The position numbers and the translations under genes were made by a program. From contig CM066736.1 of NCBI GenBank assembly GCA_033961575.1, forward strand, positions 77,834,852-77,898,851: DNA of 64,000 nucleotides. The letters are read 5' to 3'. Positions 32,770 through 43,990 of this stretch are shown piece by piece. Below the pieces are notes generated by a model that was not told the origin of the DNA, made no database searches, and saw only the letters and a program-made list of their open reading frames with translations. The DNA is from Aselliscus stoliczkanus (lineage: Eukaryota > Chordata > Mammalia > Chiroptera > Hipposideridae). Position 1 is the stretch's first letter, and the number at the start of each line of letters is the position of its first letter.

Positions 32770-34080
32770 TTCACAAGTAACACATGAGTATATTCTCCTT
32801 ATAATATTAATGCGTTACAGGTAAGGCCCCCTTGACGAAAACACCTAATTCGCTTCCTTCTCAGAGATTACCACTATTACCAGTTTGGTGTGTATTCTCT
32901 CAGACCTTGGTTTTTGCATGTCAGTGCTTACAGAAGTAGACATATACTATATATATACTACATTTATGTGTGTCTTTAATTTGTTTAAATAATGGCATAT
33001 TTTATATGGCTTTTTTATTTTGGAGATTTTATTTTTCACTCAGTAATATGCTTTGAGATATTTCCATGTAGGCATAGTTGGATTTACTATTTATTTATTT
33101 ATTTACTAACTTACTTATACAAAAGGGAAACTTTATTGAAGCCCCAGGGTCAAGGGGCTTGGGTGAAGGCCTCCCTGTTGGCACAGGAGGTGGTTGGAGG
33201 GTCCTTATTTGACTTTTTTCTTGGTGCCTAGATTGTTGGTGGGGCCACACTTCTTGCGGCAGTTGACAGCACGGGAATGCAGGCAAATATAGCACTTGGG
33301 GCAGATCTTGTCGCGGTTGTACTTCTGGCCAAACTGGCAGAGGGAAGTCTCAGTGATGCCAGCCCACAAATGAAGCATGAGTGCAGAGGGGGCTCTTTCT
33401 GGACATTATAGTCTGAGAGAGTGCAGCCATCCTCCAGCTGCTTGCCCAGAAAAATCAGACGCTGCTGCTTATGTGGGATGCCATCCTTATCTTGGATTTT
33501 AGCTTCGACATTGTCAGTGGTGTCACTGGGCTCCACCTCGAGTGCGATGGTCTTGCCCGTGCATCTGGCCTCTGCTGGGGACGCTGCTCCGCCACCTCAT
33601 TGAAAAGAAAGAGGTACATTATTTTTGACTGCATATATTCTGTTCTAGTAGCACAGCCATGCCACACTTCACCTATTTCCTATTTAAAGATTTGCATTTC
33701 CTTAAGTTTTCAGATTCACGGAATAACACAATGAACATACTTAGAAGCACATCCTTATGTATTTAGATTAGTCTTTTTGTACCTAGAGCAAAAATTGGTA
33801 GGTCCCTGAGTATTTACATTTGAACTTTTAAGAGATAATACCAAAGTTACTCTATGAAATAGCTTTTCCAATTTACATTCTAACAGTGTGAAATGATATT
33901 ATTTCCTCATACCATTGCCACTATTTTATGTTATGAAAGTTTTTAAGTTTCCACATCTGAGTAGATAAAATGACATCCATGTTAGCTTTATTTTGCATAT
34001 CTTGGGTCCCTCCTCATGCTGAAAATCCTCATGCATTTATTACCTACTTCTATTTTCTCTTCCTTGTATTATCTGTCTCC
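32770..34080 (-). mobile_element. Very old LINE-1 remnant (antisense), split by a retrogene
   Basis: Antisense L1 3' UTR/ORF2-end themes are present on both sides of the UBA52 copy: 'cagagattaccactattaccagtttggtgtgtattctctcagacc' on the left, and 'gtccctgagtatttacatttgaactttt..aagttactctatgaaatagcttttccaatttacattctaacagtg' on the right. Divergence is very high, so boundaries are approximate. Confidence 0.55.
33119..33590 (-). pseudogene. UBA52P: Processed pseudogene of UBA52 (ubiquitin-ribosomal protein eL40 fusion)
   Basis: On the minus strand the ubiquitin part reads ..[19 protein letters not shown], then [21 protein letters not shown], matching ubiquitin from about residue 18 to 60. After a frame change near 33365 the ribosomal L40 tail continues in another frame (..[32 protein letters not shown], ..KKKVK, stop near 33206). 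The L40 tail rather than S27a identifies UBA52. There are no introns. A roughly 20-bp deletion just after the presumed start codon, the later frameshift and many substitutions make it non-functional. A polyadenylation-like AATAAAG lies downstream at about 33132-33138, followed by a decayed A-rich tail (TTTA repeats on the plus strand at 33085-33105). It was inserted into an old L1. Confidence 0.93.
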
Positions 34081-34194
34081 CTTTCTAGTTCTAATGTAAT
34101 AAGCAATGGAAAAGAGGGCATGGTAACCTCAGTGAGGCTCAATTAGGCTTAATCTACCTTCAGTTAGGGCCTACTTCCACAAAGCATTTCTCTC

Positions 34195-34330
34195 TTTGTT
34201 TGTTCATTTGTTACTTCATTCATTTATCAAATTCTAACTGAGCACATACTATGTGCTGGGGATATGATACGGAACAATCAAGGTTCCTCCACTCACAAAG
34301 CTACAGTTAGAGGATAACATCTGCCAGTGG
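34195..34330 (-). mobile_element. LINE-2 3' end fragment (antisense)
   Basis: 'cattcatttatcaaattctaactgagcacatactatgtgctggggatatgatacggaacaatcaagg' is the antisense L2 3' terminus. Confidence 0.8.
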
Positions 34331-34359
34331 CTCAACCCCCTTCTCACGTTCTCATTAGC

Positions 34360-34600
34360 ATTTAAAAAAATGTTTTTTATTAGTTTCAGGCATACAAAGC
34401 AATACACTAGTTATACTTTTCACCCCTCGCAAAGTGACATCACCCCTCCCCAATCCGCTGCCCCACTCCTCCCCCATATCATACATATCTATTACAGTTC
34501 CATGGACTCCTCTCCACACTGTACTCCTCATACCGTGACTATATATACATTCAATTATAGCTGACAGACAATATTTTCACAGTATTATCGCTAACTTTTG
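34360..34600 (-). mobile_element. Bat L1 3' UTR (antisense, 5'-truncated)
   Basis: 'tgttttttattagtttcaggcatacaaagcaata', 'ttcacccctcgcaaagtgacatcacccctcccc', 'cacactgtactcctcataccgtgactatatatacattcaattatagctgacag'. It belongs to the same L1 tail subfamily as the element at 56710. Confidence 0.82.
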
Positions 34601-35195
34601 CAAACCTGTTTATGCTTTTTTTCACTTTTCTCCCAGAGAAGACTAAATGCCCAGTATTCTTCTACCATTTACAGAAATACCCTTCTGTTAGTGACCCATG
34701 GTTGTTCAGATATATGTATGCAGGGATGCTTTTCCCAGCTACTGTGAAGCTACAAAATAAAAGGAGGGGTCATTATGTATCTCATAATTCTGGTCTGTGT
34801 CCTTATGGGATCAATTTCCTCCCTGCTAATCATGCATAAGGCAAGTGGTTACTTCCTGATTTTTGGCACCTACTGATTCACTGGAAGAGTGTTTGAAATG
34901 GGTGCTACACAAAAAGGCTTGGAAAGTGGAGAAAATATTCTTGATAATTGTTAAAAGAAAGTGTTCAAACCTAAGGGGACCCAAAGATCCGACTTCCTAA
35001 AAATGTCACAAGGAATATTCTGTGCCAGAAAGACTTAATGTAGCAATTAGCTTAGTCCCACTGATGTTTATTGAGTGCTATGTTGTATATCAGAGCATGG
35101 CCAGAAGATATGACTCAAATCGGATTTCTCAGTGGTGCTAGTGGGACTCTGAAAGCAAACAGATCTAAATGGATATGAAGACGAAGAACAAAATA
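34601..35195. other. Unassigned DNA
   Basis: No gene or repeat recognised. Confidence 0.4.
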
Positions 35196-35199
35196 TCCA

Positions 35200-35400
35200 C
35201 TACCACCATTCGTTATCAGGAACTCTGGTAAGAGTTTTGTCTGCATTGATTTACCTGTATGATCATGGTAACCTTGTAAGGTGGATAGCAAAACCCCAAT
35301 TTTCCAGATGAAAAAAATGAACTTGAGAAAGGTTAAGAACTTGCTAAAAGATATATAGCCCCTCAATGGCTAAATGGGCTTTCAATACAGGTCCATTTGG
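35200..35400 (-). mobile_element. MIR SINE (antisense)
   Basis: 'catggtaaccttgtaaggtggatagcaaaaccccaattttccagatgaaaaaaatgaacttgagaaaggttaagaacttgc' is antisense MIR. Confidence 0.85.
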
Positions 35401-36070
35401 TTCCGTTGCCTGGCTTCTTCTTCTGGACCGTTGATATGAAGCTGAAAGTCCACTCTTGATGTCACCATCAGAGAGGAGACTAGGGGCTCCTTGGAACGAT
35501 CTGGTAGAGAATTCCTTGTTTTCACAGTGCTGTGTCTTCCTAAGGTTGTGACCCCACACAGGATGTGGAAGAAGGGATTCAAGGACCTGTCTGCAGTCTT
35601 CATGAATATATCAGTTATTAATTCATCTTATGCTAATACTGCAAAGGGAAAAGCATCACTTTTTCATTTTTCAATTTAGAAACAAATATGTTTACTTGAT
35701 ACATCTATGACAATTTTGTTTTTCTGACTACCTTCCCTCCTTATGTTTTAGTAGAAAAATGCAAGTGTTAGTATCTAATAAGTATTTTTGTTTTCATTCC
35801 AAAAGGAACCAAAAAAAAAGGCTCTAATTTTTTACTCTAATTTGAAATGAATATTCTCATTTTGAATGCATTAGGCTGTTGATTGTTCTGTGCGCTAATA
35901 AAACATGAGACCTTTGTAACCAGTCATCCAGAATACCTGTAGAACTATCAAATGATGACATGTCATATATATGAATAGCTGATCAATTTTCTTAGCTAAA
36001 TTTCTGGATGACATTTACTGATATGTTGCTAAGACAAACCACTGACAACATACAGACTTCAATTTTTGCA
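35401..36070. other. Unassigned DNA
   Basis: Several short overlapping frames lie on both strands (35344-35679), none with a domain. No repeat recognised. Confidence 0.4.
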
Positions 36071-36074
36071 ACAG

Positions 36075-36295
36075 TGTGTTTGTTAAAAGCATGGGCTTTG
36101 GAATTCCACAGAGTTGAGTTTGTAGTCTCTCTTCCATGAGCTAATACAAATCACTTAACATCTCCAAATCTTAATTTCCTAATTGCAAAATGTGATGATA
36201 TTCCAGGCTATTTCATAGACTACTGTGAGGATTAAATGAACTAATACATGTAGATAGAGCCTTTGGCAAGAAGGGTATTCTCAGCACATGTTAGC

Positions 36296-36298
<3 letters not shown>
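36075..36298 (+). mobile_element. MIR SINE (sense), near full length
   Basis: 'gttaaaagcatgggctttggaattccacagagttgagtt', 'acaaatcacttaacatctccaaatcttaatttcctaattgcaaaatgtgatgat', 'tgtgaggattaaatgaactaatacatg', ending in an ATT microsatellite. Confidence 0.93.
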
Positions 36299-36337
<39 letters not shown>

Positions 36338-36338
36338 T
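36298..36338. repeat. (ATT)n microsatellite
   Basis: About thirteen TTA units grow directly out of the 3' end of the MIR at 36075. Confidence 0.95.
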
Positions 36339-36339
36339 G

Positions 36340-37700
36340 AAGAAATTAACAAAAAGAGAGTGTTTCTCAAAATATAGTCACTAAAGTACCTGCATTAGAA
36401 TCCCTAGAATATTTGTTTACAAATTTAGATTCTTGAGTGCCATCAGACCTCTTGATTCAGAATTTCTTTAAGGGGAGAGTGAGCATAGAATTTGTACAGT
36501 AGCATTCATTCATAGAGCTCATTCCCAATGATGTTTGAGAACTATAGCCACAGGCAGAGTGGGGAAGGTGGTGATGCCTCATGCTCTGGTTCAGCCCCAT
36601 GTATGAGTGACTGTCATATCCCAGGACCTGCCTTAGGCACCAGTGGATTGAATAAGAAGGCCCATTTTCAAAATTAGAATACAAGAGAACAGTAACTCAT
36701 TTCTAAAGCAGGTACACTTGTCACTCTGAGGACAATGAGCTGAAGAGGGAATGTAGATAATTCTGCATCATATTTTATTGGAAATCCACAAATGCTTGCA
36801 TATCCATCTTTGAGTGATATAGAGATGCTAAAGTTAAATGCCTTCCCATTCCATTTTTGTTCTGGCATGGACCGAACTGTGTGGAAAGGTAATTTTCATC
36901 TGTTTGGTAGAATTGCGTAAAAACAGGGCAGAATGACTTTTGCTTCTCTATAGAAATGCAATTTCAGAGAACCATTTTCCATTTATATATAAAGGAGAGA
37001 GATATAAGGATAGTTAAAGCAACACTTTGGCTTCAAGGCTTAGTCCTGTCTATTCCAATCACAGGAAACTCTAGAATTTCAATTGCTTTTGAAACTGGAT
37101 TTTAAGGCATGTTTCTTCCCTAGAGTGCCTTATTTTTTCAAGTTACAAAGATCAGTTTATGTCTGAGGTTTTTCCCTGGAGTGAAGACAGTAAATTTTTC
37201 AACCATTGACTTTCATATGATTCATAACAATGATTTGGCATGTCCACAAATGTCATCAATGAAGCACTGGCACATTTTCAGAGAAGGTAAGTTTTCGATC
37301 CCATAAGAACAAGATGCATCCAATTGTTGAGATGTCTATCATCTTGTCACTCTCAAATAATAGTTACATTTATTTGCCATGTTACTCTCTATAAAGTGGT
37401 TTTCCACATGTCACATTTGGTCATCATAATAGTTCTTTTAATTGATTGACAGTCAAGTTTGCTTTACCTTTGGGACATTGTGCCTGGCCTGCCTTGAAGT
37501 CCACCTATAAAACCAGGGTAATTCCCATCCCAGTGCCTGTATAATGCTAATGGGAATTTTATTTTTTTAGATTCCCACCTTGGGCTGATAGACCATGAAG
37601 GTCTAGTTTCCAAGTCTGGAAATATGTCATTAGGAGAGGTGAATGTAGGAATAGAGCAACTCCTGCCCTCAATGACTGAGTGACTAATGTGCTAAATGGT
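36340..37700. other. Unique DNA
   Basis: No gene or clear repeat recognised in about 1.36 kb. Confidence 0.4.
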
Positions 37701-37704
37701 GTCC

Positions 37705-37890
37705 TGAAAGCTTGATACAGATTAACTCATTTAACTCTTACAACAAATATGTGCATTAGGTATTATTATGGCCATTTTACAAGTAAGGACACAGAGTCAC
37801 AGAGAAAGCAGATAATTTACCCCAAATCACACTGCTAAAACACAGGAGTGCTAAGATTTGATCTCAGGCAGATGGGCTCCAGGATCCTAC
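37705..37890 (-). mobile_element. MIR SINE (antisense)
   Basis: 'attaactcatttaactcttacaacaaatatgtgcattaggtattattatggccattttacaagtaaggacacagagtcacagagaaagc' and 'gatctcaggcagatgggctccag' match antisense MIR. Confidence 0.9.
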
Positions 37891-38154
37891 ATGCTCTTAT
37901 CTGCTATTTGTAATCCTCTTCAACCTGGTTTTGAAAGGAAGACAATTTCCCAGTAACCTAAATACCAACATGAAAGGAAAACATGCTAACACTGTGAGAA
38001 ATTTCATAAAACAAAAGCCATAAGTGCTGTGAGAATTAAGACTAGGGAAAACAGCTTGGGCGAGACCAGTTACAGTGGGCTTCTGGAAGAGGTGGGAGAG
38101 GATCTGCCCCCTGGAGGGTGAAGAGGGAGCAATTATATACATCACAGTAGGATG

Positions 38155-38300
38155 CAGTGAAGAAGCTCAGTCTGACTAGTTCAAAACTGACCTGGGTTCA
38201 ATTTCCAGCCCCTAACATACTATGGGACCTTTGGCAAATAGCTTCCTTTTGCTCATCTACAAAATGTTAATGATAGTACCTATCCTACAGGTTTTATTTT
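38155..38300 (+). mobile_element. MIR SINE (sense)
   Basis: 'cctgggttcaatttccagcccc', 'atgggacctttggcaaatagcttccttttgctcatctacaaaatg' follow MIR order. Confidence 0.82.
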
Positions 38301-38574
38301 TAGATGGAAAGGTGGGGGATGGAAAGATGGGTTGGTTACTGGAGAGTAGCAGGCACAATAATTGGGAAAGCAGAAATGCTTACGGAATGATTTGAGAGAG
38401 TTTAAATCATCTGATCTATGGAAGAGATAGGATTTATATGGGAAAAGTGAGAGAAAGAGAGAGTTTTAAATGTGTGATTTGGGATTAGAGAGTGGTGGAA
38501 GCCTTTTAATGACTGTGCTGCCTAAGAGTTTAAGGTTCAGGAGATATCCCTGGTTAACCTGGCATGTGGAGGAT

Positions 38575-38695
38575 GGGACCCCTCTTTGCTTCAGTTTGCT
38601 CATTTAGAAAATGAGCACTAGGTAAAATGAAATATGCACAACTTTCAACCTAGTTCATGACACATACTTAATGGTCAATTACTGTTATATATTAC
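38575..38695 (+). mobile_element. MIR SINE 3' fragment (sense)
   Basis: 'cttcagtttgctcatttagaaaatgagcac' and 'gttcatgacacatacttaatggtcaattac' resemble the MIR 3' half. Confidence 0.55.
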
Positions 38696-38699
38696 TATC

Positions 38700-39870
38700 A
38701 GTGGTAGCAGTATTCAGCAGGAAAAATGATTTATTGTCCAATAGAGTTAAAAATAAAAATGCTGGTTTTGAATAAACTGCTATCATTCTACAGGGAGCCA
38801 TGGCTGAAGATAGACATTTAAAGGCAGATACTAGAAGTGATCGTCGAAGCTATCATTATGAATGGATTTTTATGAATCAAATCAATCGAAACATTTACCT
38901 ATCTTGTTAACAGGGTTAAAAGAAAAATGATAGTTGTACTTGGTTAAGTTCTGTGATACTAGTGTGTTGCTGTTGAGTCACCATATTTTCAAAGGGTGAC
39001 AAATAACGAATTGAGGTATAATCTGGAGACTGATAATCAGGAAATGGGAACTAGGTCCCATGAAGAAAAGGACCCATAAAATGAATGTGGGTATTTATCC
39101 TGAAGACGTAAGGGTGCACTTAGGGCTGTCAGGTGGGAGAGGGGGGTGATTTATTCTCCATGTAGCAGAGGACAAGAAGATGGACTACTCTAGGTGTGTT
39201 TTCACTTTGAGGAACAACTTCTTAACAAATTGTAACCTTCTTAATTGGTCACACTCTAAGAGAGTCAGGATGAACACATCTTAAAATGCTGGATCGAAGT
39301 GCCTCCCTTTGTGAATAGGAGGGCTGAAAGATTTCCAACATCTCTGTGAAGCCTATAGTGTTATGCTTATGCTGGCTTTTATGCTTACCCTGGAATGGTG
39401 AGGGAGAGAGTACTCCTAAAGTAGCTAAACAAGCTTTTGCAACAGGTAAGAAGGAGAAAGTGGAAACAAAGATATTCATTTTCAGTTGAGACACAGTGAC
39501 TGGAGTGTTTTCATGGAGCCAGGAGAAGGAAAATGGTGAGGAAATCTGTGGAGAACCATAGGCTATCTGTGAGCACTTTCAGAAAGAAAAAAGATGGTTG
39601 TTTGGAAGGGGTGTTGTTCATAAGCATGACTTGGGCATAAGTGGGAGTAAGGGTAAGTAAGGCTATAATGGCATGAAGCTAGGAGAGGGGGAAAATCCAG
39701 CTGAATTTCATGATAGGTTACCACTGTATCTAACTTGGAGGCTATCTGTGGAGGAGGTAACGTAGCAGAATAAAAACACCCCCACTTTACCTATTTATTC
39801 AGTTAATTACCAAAATGCCAAACATGACACAGAAAGCTCACTCCGTGTGTGTGTCTCTCTTTTTCCATAT
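38700..39870. other. Unassigned DNA
   Basis: No gene or clear repeat recognised. The 81-codon minus-strand frame at 39249-39494 has no domain. Confidence 0.4.
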
Positions 39871-39871
39871 A

Positions 39872-40115
39872 CACTGGGTGTACCAAAAAATGTATACACA
39901 TTTTAAGAGATGTTATCTATGCTCAAGCAGTATCTATGCTCACTTCCATAATCGGAAGTGTCTGGAGGCTAATGGTAACCACTTTGAGCATCTCTTGTAA
40001 TTGCAGAAGTCAAATGTGACTTGTATTCATCTTTTGTTATCGGTATATATTAAGTATTACAATTAATGCAGTTTTTTGCCTTGCTTAAAATGTGTATACA
40101 TTTTTTGGGACCCTC
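39872..40115 (+). mobile_element. Deleted mariner (244 bp) keeping the transposase C-terminus
   Basis: TA-flanked terminal repeats: cactgggtgtaccaaaaaatg at the left and the complement of a 'gggtcccaaaaaatgtatacac' motif at the right. Inside, a plus-strand frame ends ..RKCLEANGNHFEHLL then a stop, the typical end of a mariner-group transposase. Everything between the left terminal repeat and these last codons is gone, as in the sister copy at 55363. A (CA)n microsatellite abuts its right end. Confidence 0.88.

Positions 40116-40117
<2 letters not shown>

Positions 40118-40151
<34 letters not shown>
40118..40151. repeat. (CA)17 microsatellite
   Basis: An uninterrupted AC run immediately after the mariner right end. 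Confidence 0.97.
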
Positions 40152-40152
<1 letters not shown>

Positions 40153-40179
40153 CTACATTTAATTAGCTTCATTAATCCT

Positions 40180-40330
40180 CATATCATTTTGAGAGGAGGA
40201 TATTGCTTATAATTTACAGATCAAGAAACAGGCCCTCTAAAGTAGTCATTTGCTCAGATTCATGTAAGTTGGTAAGCAGATGCTGATGGTGACCAGATGT
40301 TGGTCTGCCTAATACCAAAGCAGCACGTTC
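40180..40330 (-). mobile_element. MIR SINE (antisense)
   Basis: 'attaatcctcatatcattttgagaggaggatattgcttataatttacagatcaagaaacaggccc' and 'ggtctgcctaataccaaagcagcacgttcttct' resemble antisense MIR. Confidence 0.75.
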
Positions 40331-40339
40331 TTCTAAGGA

Positions 40340-42230
40340 AACTGGAAATTTGGATTATGGAAACTTGTTTAAAAACCCTGCGATTGCCACTGCATATTGT
40401 ACAACTTTGGGCAAGTCACTGAATTAACTGGATCTCAGCATCCTTCTCTGAAATGATGAAAGAACGTTTGCCCTGCCTGTGGTTTTCTATGGAAGCAGAG
40501 ATGAGAAGTTCCCAAACCTGGAGCCATCAGGGTTATTTCAAACAAGAGAGAGAGATGGTCAGATTTGCATTTTACATAGATCTGCTATATAGTGTGCACG
40601 ATATATTTGAAGGAGCAATCCTCTTGATAATAAATAATGTGCTATCCTAGTGCAGTGGTATAAGAGATGAAGAGTAGAGGACATACTTTAGGAAATATTG
40701 GTATATTGCTGTTTCTTCACTATTTTTCCATGATCACACCCCTCCCCCCACCCCAGGAGACTAGGAAGCTCTTTAGACATTTTAGGCCTAACCAACCCTC
40801 TGCCTGATGAAAGTTTAATATCACAGAGATACTGCATATATTGAATATATATTTTTGTAGAGTATGTATATCTGTGTTTTATACAGAAAATATTGTTTCA
40901 CTCTGCCTTAGTCAGGGGAGGGAGGAAAGGAGGGAGGGGGAGAGAAAGAGAGAGAGAGATTTTATGAAATTTGTTCAGAAGATTGCAGGAGCTGGCAAGT
41001 CTGAAATCTGTCAAGCAGGCCAGCAGGCTGGAGGCTCAGGAAGAATTTCTACATTACTGTCTTGAGACAGAATTCTTTCTTTAGCCTTTGCTCTTAAGGC
41101 CTTCAATGTATTGGATTATGCCTACACATTATGAAGTGTAATTTATTTTACTTAAATGCAGCCGATTATAAATGTTAATCATTTAAAAAAATACCTTCAT
41201 AGCAACATCTAGACTAGTGTTTGACCAAACACCTGAGCAATGTAGCCTAGCTGAGTTGATATCTATGATTAACCATCACTCCCCTTCTCTCCAAAAACCA
41301 ATTTTCACTCCCCTGGGGTTGATCTCACCCCTGCTGAAAATACATGATTTAGGAGCTAACATAGCAGGGGGTACTGTAGATTAGATTAATTTATTGGTTA
41401 GCTATATTGGGCAAGGGATAGAGAGGCACCAAAGTTAATTTCTAGATTTCTAACTTGAGTAAGTAAGCAGATGGTGGTGCGTTCACTGACACAGGAAAAG
41501 CAGGGGGAAAAGAAGAGTAATTTTGATGCGCTATATGAAACGATTTATATACAACCATGTGTGCATTTTACAGTGCTATTTTAGCATATTCATTCATAAG
41601 TCTCTTTAACTGCTTATACCTAGAATTTAATAAAATTTATTAGAAAATCTCTTGAAAAGATAAAATTCTTTTAATATCATTGATAGCATAATTTCCTCCC
41701 TTTCAGCATGTAGGCCTGAGAGACCTGGAAATAGTTGATATCATTTTTCTGGTTGTCCTATAACCTTGCTACCTAGATGCATGCAATAGAATATTATATG
41801 TTGAGAACAAAAGTGTTAATTGTGTGACATTGAGTTCATCCTCATATTTGTCTTGTTAACAAACATACCCATGGACTGAGTCACTGTTCACCTTCTATAT
41901 GTATTACTTTTCATTTTGCCTTTTTTCGCAACTACTTGTGGGCTTATGAAAAAAGTAATAGTGACAATTAAGTCAGCAAACATCTAGGTTTAAAGTAATC
42001 TTATTTGTCCCTACAGAACCACGATGAGTGCCTTGGACATAATAGGTGTTTAATCAATGTCTATATAATTTGTTAAAGTGAAGGTTGTGATACAATTCAG
42101 TATATGTTCTTCTATAAGTACCACAAATCATTTCTTCTTATCAAATTACTTTTTATAGATTTATAAAGCAGTGGGGATTATTTCCATTCCATAACCTAGG
42201 TTTTAGATTTCATTCAAGAAAGAATGGGAA
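40340..42230. other. Mostly unassigned DNA
   Basis: A MIR-like bit lies at 40375-40450 ('tgtacaactttgggcaagtcactgaatt') and a purine-rich patch at 40915-40960. No gene recognised. Confidence 0.4.
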
Positions 42231-42231
42231 A

Positions 42232-42387
42232 GGGCCGGCCAAGTGGTTCAGTTGAGTAAGAGCTCGCTCAAGAGTGCGAGCTGAACTCTGAGCAATGGCG
42301 GTTCAATGCCAGCCTGAGCTGAGTTGCCGTTGAGCTGCCAACAGGTGGCAGGATGGCTCAGCTAAAAAAAAAAAAAAAAAAAAAGAC
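42232..42387 (+). mobile_element. Bat tRNA-derived SINE, family B
   Basis: 'gggccggccaagtggttcagttgagtaagagctcgctcaagagtgcgagctgaactctgagcaatgg', B-box-like 'ggttcaatgcc', 'gagctgccaacaggtggcaggatggctcagct', then poly-A. The duplication agaaagaatgggaaa lies at 42217-42231 and 42388-42402. Confidence 0.95.
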
Positions 42388-42402
42388 AGAAAGAATGGGA
42401 AA

Positions 42403-42796
42403 AGCTCATTTAACTGCCTACAAGTTAGAGGGACATAGTCTCTTGGTACTAAAGTCTGTTGTTTATAACTTAAAGCTATTGTTTGGGAGAAACAAATTTC
42501 CTAAACTGATAATCACATTATAGTCTTTAAAAATTCTTTTAGCCATAGTCTATAATTTTTTAATGTGATTGTCTCATTATGTATGGAATCTAAATGTAGT
42601 ACTAAGGTACTAAAACAAAATCAAAGTTTCAGAAATTCTACAAAGTAATGTGAACTCTGTGTGAAATTGATTTATTGCTGCATAACTTGATAGTGGGAAA
42701 ATGGTAAAAAGGATGCATATTTTATAATAACAGCAGGAACGGTAAGCAGTGGACTAGAGGATGGTTTGGGATTAATCATTGTAATAGGCCAGGTTC
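42403..42796. other. Unassigned DNA
   Basis: No gene or repeat recognised. Confidence 0.4.
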
Positions 42797-43310
42797 CCCA
42801 AAAAAACAGTCCCCCAAATTCTGAGATTTGTATACAAAGGTTTATTAGGGAATGCTCTAGATCCAATCTGGGAGGGGTGAGGGCCCGGAATTAGGCAAAG
42901 GGAGTTGAACCAAGACCCAGTTATAACAGAGGCCTCAACTTATCCTACAGAGAACTCTGGAGCTAGAATGGCTCTTTTTTATTTATTAAATTTATTAGGA
43001 TGACATTGATTAGTAAAAGTATATAGGTTTCAAGTGTACAATTCTGTAATACATCATCTATATAGTGCATTGTGTATTCACCACCCAGAGTCAGTTCTCC
43101 TTCCATCACCATATATTGGATCCCCTTTTCCCTCTTCTCACTGAGGCGAGGTGTGCTGAGTTTTTGCACCACTACATTAGCCAGTCATTGGATGCAGGTT
43201 GCATGGAGAGGGGAAGGAATTTTGATCAAGGCAGGTTCCTGGAGAGAGATGCTCAGCTGAAAACCTCAGCAGCTAACACTCTTTTCAACTGTGGGGAATG
43301 AGTGTGTTGA
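42797..43310. mobile_element. Unclassified old repeat interrupted by an L1 3' end
   Basis: The flanks ('ggccaggttccccaaa..gtttattagggaatgctc' at the left, 'ttggatgcaggttgcatggagagg..caggttcctggagagagatgctcagctg' at the right) read like one interspersed repeat split by the L1 tail at 42977-43135. I cannot name the family. Confidence 0.4.
42977..43135 (-). mobile_element. Bat L1 3' end (antisense, 5'-truncated)
   Basis: 'tttattaaatttattaggatgacattgattagtaaaag', 'aggtttcaagtgtacaattctgtaatacatcatctatata', 'ttctccttccatcaccatatattgg'. The same tail occurs at 48702 and, in the other orientation, at 46978. Confidence 0.9.
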
Positions 43311-43760
43311 TCCTGAATTGCCTATAAATCCTTAATGTAAGATTTTGTGAAGTTATCACTATTTTAGTACCTTAATACCACACTTAGAAATTTCAATTAA
43401 TCATGACCTGATGCCTTGATTGAAATACCTATTGATTAATTTAAAGTACAGATAAGTGTATGTCATGATGTGTTATTCCAGTATTCTTCCCATTCCCACA
43501 CTGCTCACAGCCATTGAAAACAATTTTTAAACAGTTTTATACTGTTATAGCTATATTATTAGAGTTCTTGTTTTTCTGTTATATTGATCACTCAGATCAA
43601 GAGCCACAATTACTTGTAACAAGAGTATTAACTCTCAAACTTCTCGTCTCAAATGTTTCAAAGGCTGATTCATGTACAATGCCCTTTTCACTTTACCAGA
43701 TATGACTGACCCTTCAGTTAATTTAGTAACATAAAACTTTCAAAGCACTCATTTCTATTA
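43311..43760. other. Unassigned DNA
   Basis: No gene or repeat recognised. Confidence 0.4.
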
Positions 43761-43764
43761 CCTT

Positions 43765-43990
43765 ATTAGATCTCTGTGAGGTAATAGTTAAGATCATGGA
43801 TTTGAATATAAAACAAATATGCTTTAAAAGTCTTTCCTTGCCCCTAACAAGATATATGATCTTGGGTAAGCTCTTATCTTCTCTGAGTCTCAGGTTTTTC
43901 ATTGTTCTGTAATATTACTTATCTCATAGAGATATATTTAACATAGAGTTTAAACACAATAGGCTTTCTATAAAAGGTGCCTGATATTAT
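43765..43990 (+). mobile_element. MIR SINE (sense)
   Basis: 'gaggtaatagttaagatcatggatttgaat', 'tatgatcttgggtaagctcttatcttctctgagtctcaggttt', 'tataaaaggtgcctgatatt'. Confidence 0.85.

Noticed and set aside
42797..43310. Possible LTR element split by an L1 tail
   Set aside because: No TG..CA ends, polyadenylation block or family signature could be confirmed, so it is listed only as an unclassified repeat.
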